From positions 111,918-175,917 of the forward strand of contig NZ_KB902591.1 of assembly GCF_000379605.1 (NCBI RefSeq): a stretch of 64,000 nucleotides of DNA, read 5' to 3'. Made by a program: the position numbers and the translations under genes. A model generated the notes under the pieces. The model was not told where the DNA came from, searched no databases, and saw only the letters and a list, made by a program, of their open reading frames with translations. Positions within the stretch are counted from its first letter, which is position 1; the number at the start of each line of letters is the position of its first letter. The stretch comes from Rhizobium giardinii bv. giardinii H152 (GTDB taxonomy: Bacteria; Pseudomonadota; Alphaproteobacteria; Rhizobiales; Rhizobiaceae). Of this stretch, positions 19,111-27,336 are shown one piece after another.

Positions 19111-20291
19111 GCAAAGGCAATCTCAAGCTTGCCGTCATTGCCGGCGAGGTTTCCGGCGACCTGCTTGGGGCTGATCTGGTCAAGGCGTTGCGCCCCCTTA
19201 TTGGCGGCGATCTGTCCGTTGTCGGTGTCGGCGGCGAGGGGTTGGAAGCGGAAGGCCTGAAATCGCTGTTCGACTATTCCGAGCTTTCCATCATGGGCAT
19301 TTCGCAGGTGCTCGTGAAATTGCCGAAGCTCATTTTGCGCATTCGCCAGACGGCACAGGCGATCGTCGCCTCAACTCCCGATATCCTCGTTATCATCGAC
19401 AGTCCGGATTTCACGCACCGCGTGGCAAGAATTGTCCGTAAATCTTTGCCGGACCTGCCGATTGTCAACTATGTCTGCCCAAGTGTCTGGGCGTGGAAAT
19501 CCGAGCGCGCCGTCAACATGCGGCCGTATGTCGACCACGTGCTTGCCGTGCTTCCCTTCGAGCCCGAGGTGATGCGGAGCCTCGGAGGTCCGCCGACCAC
19601 CTATGTCGGTCACCGGCTGGCAAGCGACGCGAATGTCCTGCAGGTGCGAGCGCGACAGCTGGAGAAACATGTGGCAAAAGCGGGCATGATGCCTGCCACC
19701 TGCCTGTTGCTGCCTGGATCCCGCGCCAGTGAGATCACCCGTCTGCTGCCCGATTTCGGCGAGACGGCCAAGGAGCTTCGCAGCCGACATCCGGACATGC
19801 GGTTCTTGCTGCCGACCGTCCCGAGACAGGAAGGTTTGGTGCGGCAGGTCACGGCGCCGTGGGCCATCAAGCCGGAAATCACCATCGGGCCTACCGCCAA
19901 GTGGCAGGCTTTCGCTCAGGCCGACGCTGCAATCGCGGCGTCCGGCACCGTCATTCTTGAACTGGCGCTGGCCGGCATACCGGTGATTTCGGCCTACAAG
20001 GCTGACTGGATCATTCGGCTGATGCACAAACGTATCAAGATATGGACGGCCGCCATTCCCAATCTCGTGGCAGATTATCCGGTTGTTCCCGAATATCTGA
20101 ACGAAGCCATCCGGCCTGGCGCCTTGGCGCGCTGGATGGAACGCCTCACCACCGCCACGCCGGAACGCGAGGCCATGCTGTCCGGCTTTCGAACGGTCTG
20201 GCAGCGTATGGCGACACAAAAGCCGCCCGGTGAGGCCGCCGCCCGGATCGTTCTCGAAGTTCTAAACGCAAAAAAGCCCGGCCATTTCTGA
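19107..20291 (+). CDS. lpxB: Lipid-A-disaccharide synthase
   Basis: Glycosyltransferase (GT19) joining UDP-diacylglucosamine and lipid X into the lipid A disaccharide; peripheral inner-membrane enzyme. 394 residues. Seen: IAGEVSGDLLGADLVKAL, VVGVGGEGLEAEG, NYVCPSVWAWKSERA, LLPGSRASEI and ASGTVILELALAGIP. Translationally coupled to lpxI (ATGA). The TGA stop (20289-20291) lies within the loop of the downstream terminator hairpin. Confidence 0.97.
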   Translation: MSKGNLKLAVIAGEVSGDLLGADLVKALRPLIGGDLSVVGVGGEGLEAEGLKSLFDYSELSIMGISQVLVKLPKLILRIRQTAQAIVASTPDILVIIDSPDFTHRVARIVRKSLPDLPIVNYVCPSVWAWKSERAVNMRPYVDHVLAVLPFEPEVMRSLGGPPTTYVGHRLASDANVLQVRARQLEKHVAKAGMMPATCLLLPGSRASEITRLLPDFGETAKELRSRHPDMRFLLPTVPRQEGLVRQVTAPWAIKPEITIGPTAKWQAFAQADAAIAASGTVILELALAGIPVISAYKADWIIRLMHKRIKIWTAAIPNLVADYPVVPEYLNEAIRPGALARWMERLTTATPEREAMLSGFRTVWQRMATQKPPGEAAARIVLEVLNAKKPGHF

Positions 20292-20301
20292 CCGGGCATT
20301 T
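20271..20301. terminator. Bidirectional terminator between lpxB and gltA
   Basis: GCCCGG (20276-20281) and CCGGGC (20292-20297) with an A-run on the left and ATTTT on the right, so it can end both the rightward lpxB and the leftward gltA transcript. The lpxB stop codon is in the loop. Confidence 0.82.
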
Positions 20302-20322
20302 TCATAGTCGGTTGGCTCAAAC

Positions 20323-21612
20323 TCAGCGCTTGGAGACCGGGACGTAGTCGCGCTCCGGCGCGCCGATATAGAGCTGGCGCGGACGGCCGATGCGCTGTTC
20401 CGGGTCCTCGATCATCTCGTTCCACTGGGCGATCCAGCCGACCGTGCGGGCAAGCGCGAACAGCACCGTAAACATGGTCGTGGGGAATCCCAGCGCCTTC
20501 AGCGTGATCCCCGAGTAGAAGTCGATGTTCGGATAGAGCTTCTTCTCGATGAAGTAGCTGTCGGTCAGAGCGATACGCTCGAGTTCCATCGCCACTTCGA
20601 GCAACGGATCGTCCTTGTGACCAAGCTCGGCCAGGACCTCATGCGTGGTCTTCTGCATGATCTTGGCGCGCGGATCATAGTTCTTGTAGACCCGGTGGCC
20701 GAAGCCCATCAGGCGGAACGGATCGTTCTTGTCCTTGGCGCGGGCGACGAATTCCGGAATGCGGTCGACCGTGCCGATTTCCGAAAGCATGTTGAGCGCT
20801 GCTTCGTTGGCGCCGCCGTGGGCCGGACCCCAGAGGCAGGCGATACCGGCCGCAATGCAGGCGAACGGATTGGCGCCCGACGAGCCGGCGAGACGAACCG
20901 TCGAGGTCGAGGCGTTCTGCTCGTGGTCGGCATGCAGGATGAAGATGCGGTCCATGGCGCGCGACAGCACCGGATTGACGACATAGTCTTCGCACGGCAC
21001 GGCAAAGCACATGCGCAGGAAGTTCGACGCATAATCGAGGTCGTTCTTCGGATAAACGAAGGGCTGACCGATATGGTACTTGTAGGCCATCGCGGCAAGC
21101 GTCGGCATCTTGGCGATCATGCGCAGGCTGGCGACCATGCGCTGATGCGGATCGGTAATGTCGGTGGAGTCGTGATAGAACGCCGACAGGGCGCCGACAC
21201 AGCCGCACATGACGGCCATCGGGTGGGCGTCGCGGCGGAAGCCGGTGAAGAAGCGGGACATCTGCTCATGCACCATCGTGTGGTGCGTGACCCGGTAGTC
21301 GAAGTCCTTCTTCTGAGCGGCCGTCGGCAATTCACCGTAGAGCAGCAGGTAGCAGACTTCGAGGAAATCGCCGTGTTCGGCGAGCTGTTCGATCGGATAG
21401 CCGCGATGCAGGAGGACGCCCTGATCCCCATCGATATAGGTGATCTTCGATTCACACGATGCTGTCGAGGTGAAGCCGGGATCGTAGGTGAACTGGCCGG
21501 TCTGCTTGTAGAGCGTGCCGATATCGACCACATCCGGACCAATCGACCCCGATCGCACCGGTAACTCTACCGTTTTGTTGTCGACGGTGACGACTGCGCT
21601 TTTTCCTGTCAT
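20323..21612 (-). CDS. gltA: Citrate synthase (type II)
   Basis: Condenses acetyl-CoA and oxaloacetate at the entry of the TCA cycle. 429 residues, the length of hexameric, NADH-sensitive Gram-negative enzymes. Seen: [30 protein letters not shown] with an active-site His, [13 protein letters not shown], and [14 protein letters not shown]. The ATG at 21612 is preceded by GGAGGA. It is convergent with lpxB and divergent from comEC. Confidence 0.97.
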   Translation of the reverse strand: MTGKSAVVTVDNKTVELPVRSGSIGPDVVDIGTLYKQTGQFTYDPGFTSTASCESKITYIDGDQGVLLHRGYPIEQLAEHGDFLEVCYLLLYGELPTAAQKKDFDYRVTHHTMVHEQMSRFFTGFRRDAHPMAVMCGCVGALSAFYHDSTDITDPHQRMVASLRMIAKMPTLAAMAYKYHIGQPFVYPKNDLDYASNFLRMCFAVPCEDYVVNPVLSRAMDRIFILHADHEQNASTSTVRLAGSSGANPFACIAAGIACLWGPAHGGANEAALNMLSEIGTVDRIPEFVARAKDKNDPFRLMGFGHRVYKNYDPRAKIMQKTTHEVLAELGHKDDPLLEVAMELERIALTDSYFIEKKLYPNIDFYSGITLKALGFPTTMFTVLFALARTVGWIAQWNEMIEDPEQRIGRPRQLYIGAPERDYVPVSKR

Positions 21613-21924
21613 GGGGATCCTCCGTTTGCAGCAAATTGGCACACAATTATGCCGCAGATATTAAAGCCGACCATGTGCTACCCGATTTACACACGGCTGC
21701 CAAGTTGAACGAAAGGCAAATTGTGCGATGCAAAAATAGGCATATGGCGACGCAATAATTACATGTTCCGCCAATATGTCCAATGGGATAATGGACCTGA
21801 AAAATAGCCCTTTCAAACGTCAATGAGACGCTGCCTGTTTTTTGGGCGAAAATCTCAAAGGTTGCATTTCGATATCCGCGGTTGCACAGTGAAACTAGGG
21901 GCTGGCGCGGATGGAATAGCGTCC
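21613..21924. other. gltA-comEC divergent intergenic region
   Basis: About 310 bases, clearly AT-richer than its surroundings, which must hold the gltA promoter on the minus strand and one for comEC on the plus strand. A candidate minus-strand pair is TTGGCA with TAGCAC 17 bases further on, but the -10 is poor. No RNA gene, terminator or further coding sequence is seen. Confidence 0.5.
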
Positions 21925-24408
21925 ATGGGTGAGGGACAGGGGCCGATTGTGGCAACGCGTACGCGATTTTTCGGCGCTCAACCCAGCGCGCTCGACACCA
22001 CCCCGCAACTACCTGAAATAATTCACGAACCGCCGAAAACCGATGGTCGCGGGCTCCATGTCTCCTTTCCCTTGGCTGTAGGCAGCCGGTTCCGGCGAAA
22101 GAAATGGCGTGCCGCGTTTCGGCGTGCGGTGGAGGAAGAGCAGGCTTTTGGCCACGTCTTCCTGTTTGCGCCGGTGTTTCTCGGCCTGGGCGCTCTGGCT
22201 TGGTTTTCCTTCGCGCAAACGCCTGGGTTTCTCAAAACTGCACTGCTGATGTGCATTTTTGGCATGGCAGCGCTCCTGCTTCGGCCGAGCGTCTGGCGCA
22301 TCGTCGCCCTTTTCGCCACCCTGTTTTGTGCCGGCATGGTTCTGGCGGCGGGCGAGACGGCCCGGAAGAACACGGTGTTGCTGGACACGCCGGTTACGAC
22401 CGTCGTGCGCGGCACTGTCGTCGCCCGGGAGAGCACCGACCGGGGGTACTGGCGCTATACCGTCCATGTCGCCCAAACCTCGCATCCCGCTTTGAAGCGG
22501 GTGCCTGCAACGGTGACACTCCTCTCCCGCAGCAGGGCAAAGCCGGTCGACATCGGTGGCGGGATCGAGGGCAAGGCGCGGCTTTCTCCACCATCCGGTC
22601 CGGCTCTTCGCGGTCTCAACGATTTTGCCTTCGACAGCTATTTCAAGGGCATTGGCGCGGTTGGATATTTCTACGGCAAACCGGCAGCGGTCGCGGCTGT
22701 GCCGGAGAGCGCGCCCCCTGGCGGGATTGCGACTTGGCCTGTTCGCGCGCAGGAGACGATCGCGCGAATGCGCGAGACAGTCGGCGCGCGCATCCGCAGC
22801 ACGATCGGGGGCGATGCGGGGGCGATCGCCGCGGCCTTGGTGACGGCAGAAGAGCGCGCGATCAGTCGTTCGACGATCGAGGCTTTACGGGAGGCGGGGC
22901 TGGCGCATGTGCTCGCCATTTCCGGCCTGAACATGGTGCTGGCGGCAGGGACTTTCCTGATCGGCGCGCGAACCTTTCTCAGCCTCATCCCCGGGCTGGC
23001 ACACCGGTTTGCGATCAAGAAGCTGGCGGCTGCCGGTGCCCTGATCATGGTGTTTGTCTATATCCTTATCTCCGGGGGAGCCGTTTCGGCCGTGCGATCG
23101 TGGATCATGATTTCGATCATGCTGATCGCCGTATTCTTCGACCGGCCGTCGATCAGCCTGCGCAACGTGGCGCTATCGGCGCTGATCATTCTGGCGATCA
23201 CGCCGTCGGCGGTGACGGGACCAGGATTCCAGATGTCCTTTGCCGCAACATTGGCCCTGGTGGCGGGCTATGGACATTGGCGGGAACGGCCAGGCCGCGA
23301 ACCGGTGTCCGGCAAGCGCACGGCCGGACCCGTCAAGGCCGTCAGCGGATTTTTCGCGGGCTTGCTGCTCAGTTCCTTTATCGGCGGCCTCTCGACAATG
23401 ATCTATTCCGCGGGGCACTTCCATCGTCTTGCGGCCTATGGGCTTGTCGGCAACATCCTTGCCATGCCGGTGATCAGCGTTCTGGTCATGCCGTTCGGGC
23501 TGCTTGCGATGCTGCTGATGCCTTTCGGTTTGGATCGCTATCCGCTGCTCGTCATGGGGCAGGGGCTGGACTGGGTGATTTCCGTCGCCAATTTGGTATC
23601 GTCCTGGGGCGGCGAAGTGACGACCGGCCGGGTGCCGGACAGCGCCTTCATGCTGATTGCGACCGGAGGTATTCTCGCCTGTCTGTCGCGGACATGGCTC
23701 GCTTTGTCGGGTATGGTGGTGATCGCCGCCGGGCTCCTGGCCGGATGGGGTGGCACGAGCCCGCGGCCGGACCTCGTAATTGCTGAAGATGGCCGTCTGG
23801 TCGCAATGATCGAAGAAGGCCAGGCGGCGAGTAACCGCACCAAACCGGCTGACTTCGTGTTTTCGCAATGGCAGCGCGCCTTGCGTCTGGACGGGCATCA
23901 AAAGCCGCAGCAGCGCGCCGACCTGGCGCTCAAGGACGCCGATGCGCCGCTACACGAAAGGGCAGGGAGCGATTCGGGGCCGAAAAACAAGACACCGATC
24001 GACAAGGATGCTGCGCGATCGGCTGTCCGCCGGCTGTTGGCAGAAGCCGCACCGGCGCGTTTCGCCTGCGTGCCGAAACAGTGGTGTGCGGCGACCACGC
24101 GCGCGGGATGGCGTATCGTCACGGTGGAAGATGCGCGCTTTGTCGGCATCGCCTGTGATGAGGCCGACATCATCGTGACGCCGGTCATGCTGCAGTTTCA
24201 GGACTGCCGGTCCGGCGCCATGTTGCTCAGCGGTCAAAGCCTGAGGCGAACGGGCGCCATCGAGATTTTCGCTGTCTCCGCGGACAACGCCGGCCGGCAG
24301 AATGGCAAGGCCGGGATGCGCGTTGTGACTGCCTTGGACCAACTCCAGCGTCCCTGGGGTCGCCACAGGACCTATGATTGGCGAACCGGCGAGTTCAACG
24401 CTCCCTGA
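21925..24408 (+). CDS. comEC: ComEC/Rec2 family competence protein
   Basis: Polytopic inner-membrane protein of the ComEC/Rec2 family, the channel for single-stranded DNA uptake in transformable bacteria. About 827 residues from the ATG at 21925; no clear ribosome-binding site is seen there, and the frame is open back to 21823, so the start is uncertain. Seen: early membrane helices, a DUF4131-type soluble domain (VVRGTVVARES), and the competence-domain signature HVLAISGLNMVLAAG. The C-terminal quarter is soluble but shows no HxHxDH metallo-beta-lactamase motif. DNA uptake in rhizobia is not generally established. Confidence 0.88.
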   Translation: MGEGQGPIVATRTRFFGAQPSALDTTPQLPEIIHEPPKTDGRGLHVSFPLAVGSRFRRKKWRAAFRRAVEEEQAFGHVFLFAPVFLGLGALAWFSFAQTPGFLKTALLMCIFGMAALLLRPSVWRIVALFATLFCAGMVLAAGETARKNTVLLDTPVTTVVRGTVVARESTDRGYWRYTVHVAQTSHPALKRVPATVTLLSRSRAKPVDIGGGIEGKARLSPPSGPALRGLNDFAFDSYFKGIGAVGYFYGKPAAVAAVPESAPPGGIATWPVRAQETIARMRETVGARIRSTIGGDAGAIAAALVTAEERAISRSTIEALREAGLAHVLAISGLNMVLAAGTFLIGARTFLSLIPGLAHRFAIKKLAAAGALIMVFVYILISGGAVSAVRSWIMISIMLIAVFFDRPSISLRNVALSALIILAITPSAVTGPGFQMSFAATLALVAGYGHWRERPGREPVSGKRTAGPVKAVSGFFAGLLLSSFIGGLSTMIYSAGHFHRLAAYGLVGNILAMPVISVLVMPFGLLAMLLMPFGLDRYPLLVMGQGLDWVISVANLVSSWGGEVTTGRVPDSAFMLIATGGILACLSRTWLALSGMVVIAAGLLAGWGGTSPRPDLVIAEDGRLVAMIEEGQAASNRTKPADFVFSQWQRALRLDGHQKPQQRADLALKDADAPLHERAGSDSGPKNKTPIDKDAARSAVRRLLAEAAPARFACVPKQWCAATTRAGWRIVTVEDARFVGIACDEADIIVTPVMLQFQDCRSGAMLLSGQSLRRTGAIEIFAVSADNAGRQNGKAGMRVVTALDQLQRPWGRHRTYDWRTGEFNAP

Positions 24409-24476
24409 GTGCGTTGGAGCGCGCGCCTGCCCGAGCGGCGCAACCTCGAGCGCACGGGATATACGCGATATATAAA

Positions 24477-24505
24477 GGAGTGCTTATTCTTGATTAAAAT
24501 ACTCC
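24477..24505. promoter_or_regulatory. Imperfect palindrome upstream of exbB
   Basis: GGAGT (24477-24481) is mirrored by ACTCC (24501-24505) around an AT-rich core that itself has TATT facing AATA. It is 136 bases before exbB in an unusually AT-rich stretch. It could be part of an iron-responsive control region, but it does not match a full RirA (TGA-N9-TCA) box. Confidence 0.25.
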
Positions 24506-24640
24506 ACAAATTCTTGCGTTTCCTCCATAGTCTGTCGTATGAAGCCGCGAACGACGCTGGCGTTCTGCCTTCGTCAGGATTTGCGGTCCCATGTCTTTCC
24601 TGTGGGGTGGCAGGGCGATTGAACAAGGTAAGGAGAGGTC

Positions 24641-25618
24641 ATGCCGAACCGGGCGATGCCAAAATGGATGATGCTGGCAGCCGTGCTGCTGGCGTTCTCG
24701 AATGCTGGAGCGATACACGCGCAGGACAACCCGGCTCCCGTTGCGACCGAGATGCAGCCAGTTGAAGCAACGCCTGCGGGCGAAGTCAGCCAGGTTGCGC
24801 CGGTCGATCGAGCCGACAAAGCAGAGGCGATGCCGCAGAGCCAGGAGCACAAGGCAACATCCGCCAATCCGGTGCTGCCGCATGACCTGTCGCCGCTTGG
24901 CATGTTCCTTGCTGCCGATATCGTCGTCAAAGGCGTGATGGGTGCGCTTGCGCTGGCATCGGTTACGACATGGGCGATCCTGCTCGTCAAGATGTTCGAA
25001 CTGGCCGCCGCCAAGCGAGGCGTCAAGCGGGCGGTCCGTTTCTTGACGGAGGCGGTCGTGCTGCGTGATGTCGGTGAAAGCCTGTCAGGCAATTCCGGCC
25101 CGGCAGGCCGTATGGTTGCCGCTGCGAATGATGAACTGGCGAAATCGGAAGCGGTTCTCGATCTGGTATCGGCACAGGGCGTCAAGGAGCGCGTCGCCTC
25201 GCAGCTCTCCCGCATCGAGGCTGGCGCCGGAAAACGCCTCGCCGGCGGTACCGGGATACTTGCGACGATCGGCTCGATCTCGCCATTCGTCGGGCTTTTC
25301 GGCACGGTCTGGGGCATCATGAATTCGTTCATCGGCATCAGCCAGGCGCAGACGACCAATCTGGCGATCGTTGCGCCGGGTATTGCCGAAGCGCTGCTGG
25401 CAACGGCCGTCGGCCTTGTCGCCGCCATCCCGGCCGTGGTCGTCTACAACTATTTCGCCCGTTCGATCAGCGGCTACCGCCTGATCCTTGCCGATGCCTC
25501 CGCCGCGGTCGAGCGGCTCGTCAGCCGCGACCTCGACTTCCGCCAGGCGCGCCGACACATGCCGCGCAAGGCCGAAAGCCATATGCACTCGGACGCCGGC
25601 ATCGCACGGATCGGATAA
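24641..25618 (+). CDS. exbB: TonB-system energizer ExbB (MotA/TolQ/ExbB family)
   Basis: Proton-channel subunit that with ExbD powers TonB-dependent uptake of iron complexes and similar substrates. 325 residues. A strong AAGGAGAGG precedes the ATG. Seen: a signal peptide ([17 protein letters not shown]), about 60 Pro/Ala/Glu-rich periplasmic residues, then three membrane helices; [21 protein letters not shown] and [28 protein letters not shown]-type blocks define the proton-channel domain. The long N-terminus separates ExbB from TolQ. exbD follows 4 bases after the stop; no tonB is in the window. Confidence 0.93.
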   Translation: MPNRAMPKWMMLAAVLLAFSNAGAIHAQDNPAPVATEMQPVEATPAGEVSQVAPVDRADKAEAMPQSQEHKATSANPVLPHDLSPLGMFLAADIVVKGVMGALALASVTTWAILLVKMFELAAAKRGVKRAVRFLTEAVVLRDVGESLSGNSGPAGRMVAAANDELAKSEAVLDLVSAQGVKERVASQLSRIEAGAGKRLAGGTGILATIGSISPFVGLFGTVWGIMNSFIGISQAQTTNLAIVAPGIAEALLATAVGLVAAIPAVVVYNYFARSISGYRLILADASAAVERLVSRDLDFRQARRHMPRKAESHMHSDAGIARIG

Positions 25619-25622
25619 GATC

Positions 25623-26048
25623 ATGGCCAGCAAAATCAGCGAAGGCGCCGGCGACCTCGAAGAAAACAGCGAGATCAACGTCACCCCCTTTATCGACGTG
25701 ATGCTCGTGCTGCTGATCATTTTCATGGTGGCGGCGCCGCTCGCCACCGTCGACATGAAGGTTGATCTGCCGCAATCGGCGGCACAGCCGGCCAAGCGTG
25801 ACGACAAGCCCGTTTTCGTAACGCTGAAGGCGGATCTGTCTCTGGCGCTCGGCAACGAGGAAACGGGCCGCGACAACTTCGTCGCAGAGCTTAACCGGAT
25901 CACTGACGGCAACACGCAGACGCGCATCCTGCTGCGCGCCGACAAGGCCGTCGACTACGGTGAACTGATGGCGGTGATGAACCTCATTCAGCGGGCGGGC
26001 TATACGAAAATCGGATTGGTCGGCCTGGAAGCTGCGCCGGCCGGTTGA
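25623..26048 (+). CDS. exbD: TonB-system accessory protein ExbD
   Basis: Single-pass partner of ExbB. 141 residues: short cytoplasmic N-terminus (EINVTPFID), a membrane helix that carries the essential Asp at residue 25, then a periplasmic domain with LLRADKAVDYGELMAVMNLIQRAGYTKIGLV. The four-base gap from exbB shows one transcriptional unit. The next rightward gene is a PIMT-like methyltransferase, not tonB. Confidence 0.95.
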   Translation: MASKISEGAGDLEENSEINVTPFIDVMLVLLIIFMVAAPLATVDMKVDLPQSAAQPAKRDDKPVFVTLKADLSLALGNEETGRDNFVAELNRITDGNTQTRILLRADKAVDYGELMAVMNLIQRAGYTKIGLVGLEAAPAG

Positions 26049-26056
26049 GGCACGGC

Positions 26057-26176
26057 TTAAAATTTGTAGCCGACGGCGAGGCCGGCATGGCTGAGGCCAT
26101 CATTCGGCCCCTCGCAGAGATCCCCATGATTCGCGTGCATATAGGGTATCCCCACATTTTCCCTTTTGCCGGCAAG
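26057..26176 (-). pseudogene. Remnant of the 3' end of an outer-membrane gene (PagL/acyloxyacyl-hydrolase-like?)
   Basis: Read leftward, bases 26176-26057 encode about 39 residues ending in GLSHAGLAVGYKF and a stop. The Phe-terminated amphipathic strand is the usual end of an outer-membrane beta-barrel. The preceding HANHGDLCEGPNDGLS resembles, from memory, the C-terminal block of rhizobial PagL-type acyloxyacyl hydrolases. An in-frame stop at 26177-26179 closes the frame, and no start or ribosome-binding site precedes it, so this looks like a decayed gene end convergent with exbD. The family call is an inference. Confidence 0.4.
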
Positions 26177-26367
26177 TCAGATTGTGACTGCCCGCTTTCG
26201 CCAAGCTTGCTTTTTTGCAAGAACTGCGTTCCATAGCTTGAAACGGCGGGGGCGCGGATTTATGAGCGTGACCAAGCCCGGTCGGCTGAGCGCTGCCGGT
26301 TGTTTTATCTGCGCGAGCAAAGAGCACGCAAACGCCGGAGACGATCCGGATCATGAGGGCAGGCAGG

Positions 26368-27033
26368 ATGAATTTCGAAGCAGCACGCATCAAGATGGTC
26401 GATAACCAGATCCGCACCACGGACGTGACGTCGCATGCCGTTCTCTCGGCATTTCTATCGGTCCCGCGGGAAGAGTTCGTACCTGCGGCGATGAAGCCGC
26501 TCGCCTATATCGACACAGACATTGAGCTGACGGCAAGCGGCGCGTCCGAACGGCGCTACCTGATGGAACCATCGCCGCTGGCAAAGCTCCTGCAACTGGC
26601 TTCGGTTACCAAGACCGACAAGGTTCTCGAAATCGGCTGTGGCACGGGTTACGCATCGGCGATCCTTTCGACGCTCGCCGCGACGGTCGTGGCGCTCGAA
26701 AGCGATGCCGCGCTTGCCTCCGAGGCGACCGAAACGCTTGCGCGTCTCGGCTACTCGAACGTCACGGTGGTCACGGGTGATCTCGAAAAGGGCCATACGG
26801 CAGCCGCGCCCTATGATGTGATCTTCGTCCACGGCGCGGTCGAGACTGTCCCTGATTCCCTCTTTGCGCAGTTGAGTGACGGCGGCCGCCTTGTCGCCGT
26901 GGTCGGGTCCGGCAACGCCTCTCGAGCCAAAGTCTGCCTCCATGAAAATGGAATCACCTCGGAACGGCTGGCCTTCAATACTGCGGTGAAGCCACTGCCG
27001 GGCTTCCGGCTTGTCCGCGAATTCGTCTTTTGA
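26368..27033 (+). CDS. PIMT-type (protein-L-isoaspartate O-methyltransferase family) protein
   Basis: Class I SAM-dependent methyltransferase of the PIMT family, 221 residues from the ATG at 26368 (MNFEAARIKMVDNQIRTTDV); an ATG at 26353 is an alternative start. Seen: SAM motif I VLEIGCGTGYASAIL, motif II-like VVTGDLEKGH, and the upstream PSPLAKLLQLA block. Together with tolC, the popZ-like gene and valS it forms an order conserved in Rhizobiaceae. A second PIMT gene is at 55519, more similar to the repair enzyme; this one may have another substrate. Confidence 0.86.
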   Translation: MNFEAARIKMVDNQIRTTDVTSHAVLSAFLSVPREEFVPAAMKPLAYIDTDIELTASGASERRYLMEPSPLAKLLQLASVTKTDKVLEIGCGTGYASAILSTLAATVVALESDAALASEATETLARLGYSNVTVVTGDLEKGHTAAAPYDVIFVHGAVETVPDSLFAQLSDGGRLVAVVGSGNASRAKVCLHENGITSERLAFNTAVKPLPGFRLVREFVF

Positions 27034-27336
27034 TAACCTCTTGCTGAGGGGCCTCAACATCTGATTGTGAGTCCGCAAATTGCACGTGCTATTCGGCAGC
27101 GTGATGTCCGTTTTCTCTTCAATCTGAACCGTTGGAGAGGGAGGCTGTGGTTGTCGATGTCAAATTAGGGGTTTCTAAAAGTTCCTCGGGGATGATAAGA
27201 GCGGGGGTAATCGGTCGCTTGTGGAAGCCTCCGTCGGTCGAATGCAGGGCGTTAGGCTTTCCGGGAAATCCGGTTGCCGTCGCTTTGCCAAACTGGGAAG
27301 GTCTGGAACACCGGCTTTCCTACCGGAGTAGAGATT
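27034..27336 (+). other. tolC upstream region
   Basis: About 300 bases without a convincing gene. A short TGAGGGGCCTCA palindrome sits just after the PIMT-like gene but has no T-run. Further on, an AT-richer part around 27160-27180 is the likely promoter zone. CCGG repeats about 25 bases before the start flank the tolC leader. No RNA gene is recognised. Confidence 0.4.

Noticed and set aside
24486-24506. RirA-type iron box (TGA-N9-TCA) before exbB
   Set aside because: The nearest match ends in TCC, not TCA, so only an unspecific AT-rich palindrome is claimed.
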